Positions 61,922 to 64,000 of a stretch of DNA of 64,000 bases are shown here, in pieces. A model generated the notes under the pieces. That model worked only from the letters and a program-made list of their open reading frames with translations. It searched no databases and had not been told where the DNA came from. Source of the stretch: CAVZVW01 sp963778845 (lineage in GTDB: Bacteria; Actinomycetota; Actinomycetes; Actinomycetales; Kineosporiaceae). Positions within the stretch are counted from its first letter, which is position 1. Each line of letters begins with the position of its first letter. The stretch lies in the NCBI GenBank assembly GCA_963778845.1, contig CAVZVW010000009.1:868001-932000 (forward strand), in the 5' to 3' direction. The position numbers and the translations under genes are program-made.

Positions 61922-63868
61922 TCAGGTCGCGGCGGCCGACACCGGCGTGAGCGGCAGCAGCGTTCGGCCGGTGGGGCCGACCTCGATCGAGGTGCCCAGC
62001 TGGGGGCACACGCCGCAGTCGAAGCACGGCGTCCAACGGCAGTCGTCCACCTCGACCTCGGAGAGGGAGTCCTGCCAGTCCTCCCACAGCCAGTCCTTGT
62101 CCAGGCCGGAGTCGAGGTGGTCCCAGGGGAGCACCTCGGCGAACTCACGCTCGCGTGTGGTGTACCAGTCCAGGTCCACGGGCTCCTCGCGCAAGGCCTC
62201 GTCGGCGCACCGCTCCCAGCGCTGGAACGAGAAGTGCTCGCTCCAGCCGTCGAAGCGCGCGCCGTCCTCCCACGCAGCCCGGATGACGGCACCGACCCGG
62301 CGGTCCCCGCGGGAGAGCAGGCCTTCGATGATCCCCGGCCGACCGTCGTGGTAACGCAGGCCGATGGCACGGGAGTACTGCCGGTCGGCGCGCAGAGCGT
62401 CCCGCAGGAGGAAGAGCCGACGGTCGACCGTCTCGTGCGGCGTCTGGCCCGCCCATTGGAAGGGGGTGTGCGGCTTCGGCACGAAGCCGCCGATGCTCAC
62501 GGTGCAGCGCACGTCGCGGTGGCCCGAGGCCTGCCGGCCGGTCTCGATGACCCGCCGGGCCAGCCGGGCGATCTGCAGCACGTCGTCGTCGGTCTCGGTC
62601 GGCAGGCCGCACATGAAGTACAGCTTCACCTGGCGCCAGCCGTTGCCGAACGCGGCGGCCACGGTGCGCACGAGGTCGTCCTCGGTCACCATCTTGTTGA
62701 TCACCTTGCGGATGCGCTCGCTGCCGCCCTCGGGGGCGAAGGTCAGCCCGGAGCGGCGGCCGTTGCGGCTCAGCTCGTTGGCAAGGTCGATGTTGAACGC
62801 GTCGACGCGGGTGCTCGGCAGCGACAGGCCGGTGTTGGTGCCCTCGTAGCGGTCGGCCAGCTGCTTGGTGATCTCGGCGATCTCGGAGTGGTCGGCGCTG
62901 GACAGGCTCAGCAGGCCGACCTCCTCGAACCCGGTGGCCGCCAGGCCGCGCTCGACCATCGCCCCGATGCCCTGGATCGACCGCTCGCGCACCGGACGCG
63001 TGATCATGCCGGCCTGGCAGAACCGGCAGCCCCGCGTGCAGCCCCGGAAGATCTCCACGCTCATCCGCTCGTGGACGCTCTCGGCCAGGGGCACGATCGG
63101 CTGCTTGGGGTAGGGCCAGGCGTCGAGGTTGCTCACCGTGTGCTTGTGCACCCGCCAAGGCACCCCGGGGCGGTTGGGCGCCACCCGGCGGATGCGCCCG
63201 TCGGGCAGGTAGTCCACGTCGTAGAAGCGCGGCACGTACACCCCGCCCGTGGCGGCCAGCCGCAGCAGCAGGCCGTCGCGGCCCCCGGGGCGGCCGAGCC
63301 TCTTCCAGTCCGCCACGAGGTCGGTGATCGTCAGGACGGCTTGCTCGCCGTCCCCCAGCACGGCGGCGTCCACGAACTGGGCGATCGGCTCGGGGTTGAA
63401 CGCGCTGTGGCCTCCGGCGATCACGAGGGGGTGCTCCTCGGTGCGGTCGGCGGCGGTCAGCGGGATGCCGGCCAGGTCGAGGGCGGTGAGCATGTTCGTG
63501 TAGCCGAGCTCGGTGGAGAACGAGACGCCGAGCAGGTCGAACTCGGCGACAGGTCGATGGCCGTCCACGGTGAACTGGGGGACGCCGTGGGCCCGCATGA
63601 GGGCCTCCATGTCGGGCCAGACCGCGTACGTGCGCTCGGCCAGTGCGTCCGGGCGCTCGTTGATGACCTCGTAGAGGATCATGACGCCCTGGTTGGGCAG
63701 GCCCACCTCATAGGCGTCGGGGTACATCAGGGCCCAGCGCACCGTGGCCTCGCCGGCGACGTCCCAGTCCTTCACCTGGCTGTTGCGCTCACCGCCGACG
63801 TACTGGATCGGCTTGCTGACCTGCGGCAGCAGAGGCTCGAGGGCATCGAACACCGACTGGACGGGCAT
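61922..63868 (-). CDS. TIGR03960 family B12-binding-like radical SAM protein
   Basis: Radical SAM protein of 648 residues. The N-terminal part has a cobalamin-binding-like region (DVAGEATVRWALMYPDAYEVG, FDLLGVSFSTELGYTNMLTA). The [4Fe-4S] SAM motif is FRGCTRGCRFCQAGMI (Cx3Cx2C). The C-terminus has an extra cysteine group (CRWTPCFDCGVCPQLGTSIE) typical for this family. Function unknown; the family is a partner of TIGR03936, found nearby. GGAGG lies 11 nt before the ATG. Confidence 0.94.
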   Translation of the reverse strand: MPVQSVFDALEPLLPQVSKPIQYVGGERNSQVKDWDVAGEATVRWALMYPDAYEVGLPNQGVMILYEVINERPDALAERTYAVWPDMEALMRAHGVPQFTVDGHRPVAEFDLLGVSFSTELGYTNMLTALDLAGIPLTAADRTEEHPLVIAGGHSAFNPEPIAQFVDAAVLGDGEQAVLTITDLVADWKRLGRPGGRDGLLLRLAATGGVYVPRFYDVDYLPDGRIRRVAPNRPGVPWRVHKHTVSNLDAWPYPKQPIVPLAESVHERMSVEIFRGCTRGCRFCQAGMITRPVRERSIQGIGAMVERGLAATGFEEVGLLSLSSADHSEIAEITKQLADRYEGTNTGLSLPSTRVDAFNIDLANELSRNGRRSGLTFAPEGGSERIRKVINKMVTEDDLVRTVAAAFGNGWRQVKLYFMCGLPTETDDDVLQIARLARRVIETGRQASGHRDVRCTVSIGGFVPKPHTPFQWAGQTPHETVDRRLFLLRDALRADRQYSRAIGLRYHDGRPGIIEGLLSRGDRRVGAVIRAAWEDGARFDGWSEHFSFQRWERCADEALREEPVDLDWYTTREREFAEVLPWDHLDSGLDKDWLWEDWQDSLSEVEVDDCRWTPCFDCGVCPQLGTSIEVGPTGRTLLPLTPVSAAAT

Positions 63869-63948
63869 GGCGGGTCTGGCCTCCGATGGACCCGGGTGGA
63901 CGACCGGCTCCTGGTGGACGAGGGGTTCAGGGTCCCAGGGTATCCGCC

Positions 63949-63993
63949 GCCTGCCTCGCGACCACGGGTGTGCACGTGGCCTGCCTCGCGACC
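63949..63993. repeat. 15-bp direct repeat at the window edge
   Basis: GCCTGCCTCGCGACC occurs at 63949-63963 and 63979-63993, a period of 30 bp. The array may continue past the window. Confidence 0.75.
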
Positions 63994-64000
63994 TCTGGTG

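Overview
The window is about 64 kb of very GC-rich DNA with the conserved gene order of an actinobacterial chromosome: ybeY/phoH, dnaJ/hrcA, hemW/lepA, rpsT/holA, comEC/comEA, leuS, rsfS/nadD, proA/proB, obgE/rpmA/rplU and RNase E. Synteny and protein style suggest the order Micrococcales, perhaps Cellulomonadaceae-like. That placement is an inference. Most housekeeping genes lie on the minus strand.

Layout. 1-10.9 kb: CNNM membrane protein (partial), ybeY, phoH, a HIT hydrolase, a secreted protein, an ECF sigma factor overlapping a GerMN/Gmad2 membrane protein, rsmE, dnaJ, hrcA with a CIRCE operator, a DUF3097 gene and two DUF4870 paralogues. 11-20.5 kb: hemW, a MOSC protein, lepA, an ATP-grasp/alpha-E/transglutaminase operon, rpsT and holA. 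20.6-28.1 kb: an aerobic CO dehydrogenase locus (coxM, coxS, coxL, an XdhC-YHS protein, coxG) with an upstream histidine kinase/response regulator pair. It sits between holA and comEC, which are usually neighbours. The AYRCSFR active-site motif marks CoxL as form I, so the cell probably oxidises trace CO. 28.2-35.8 kb: comEC, comEA, degV and leuS, the last with a candidate leucine attenuator. 35.9-45.5 kb: an accessory block ending at tRNA-Ala(GGC), with a UbiA-like prenyltransferase, a degenerate GGDEF protein, TetR plus MFS exporter, an AbiE toxin-antitoxin pair, an esterase, a PD-(D/E)XK nuclease-like protein, and a dienelactone hydrolase divergent from an ArsR-like regulator. 45.6-64 kb: a histidine phosphatase, rsfS, an LCP/LytR_C protein, nadD, a glycosyltransferase overlapping a methyltransferase, proA, proB, obgE, rpmA, rplU, rne and the two radical-SAM-linked genes.

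Three themes run across the window. First, many genes lack a Shine-Dalgarno sequence and carry a TAnnnT hexamer exactly 6 or 7 nt before the start codon, which points to leaderless transcripts. Second, hemW, leuS, obgE and rne each have frame breaks although both halves are well conserved. At least three are normally essential or nearly so, which suggests sequencing errors. Third, intergenic spaces hold short tandem repeats (15-20 bp units) and long GATC-centred hairpins.
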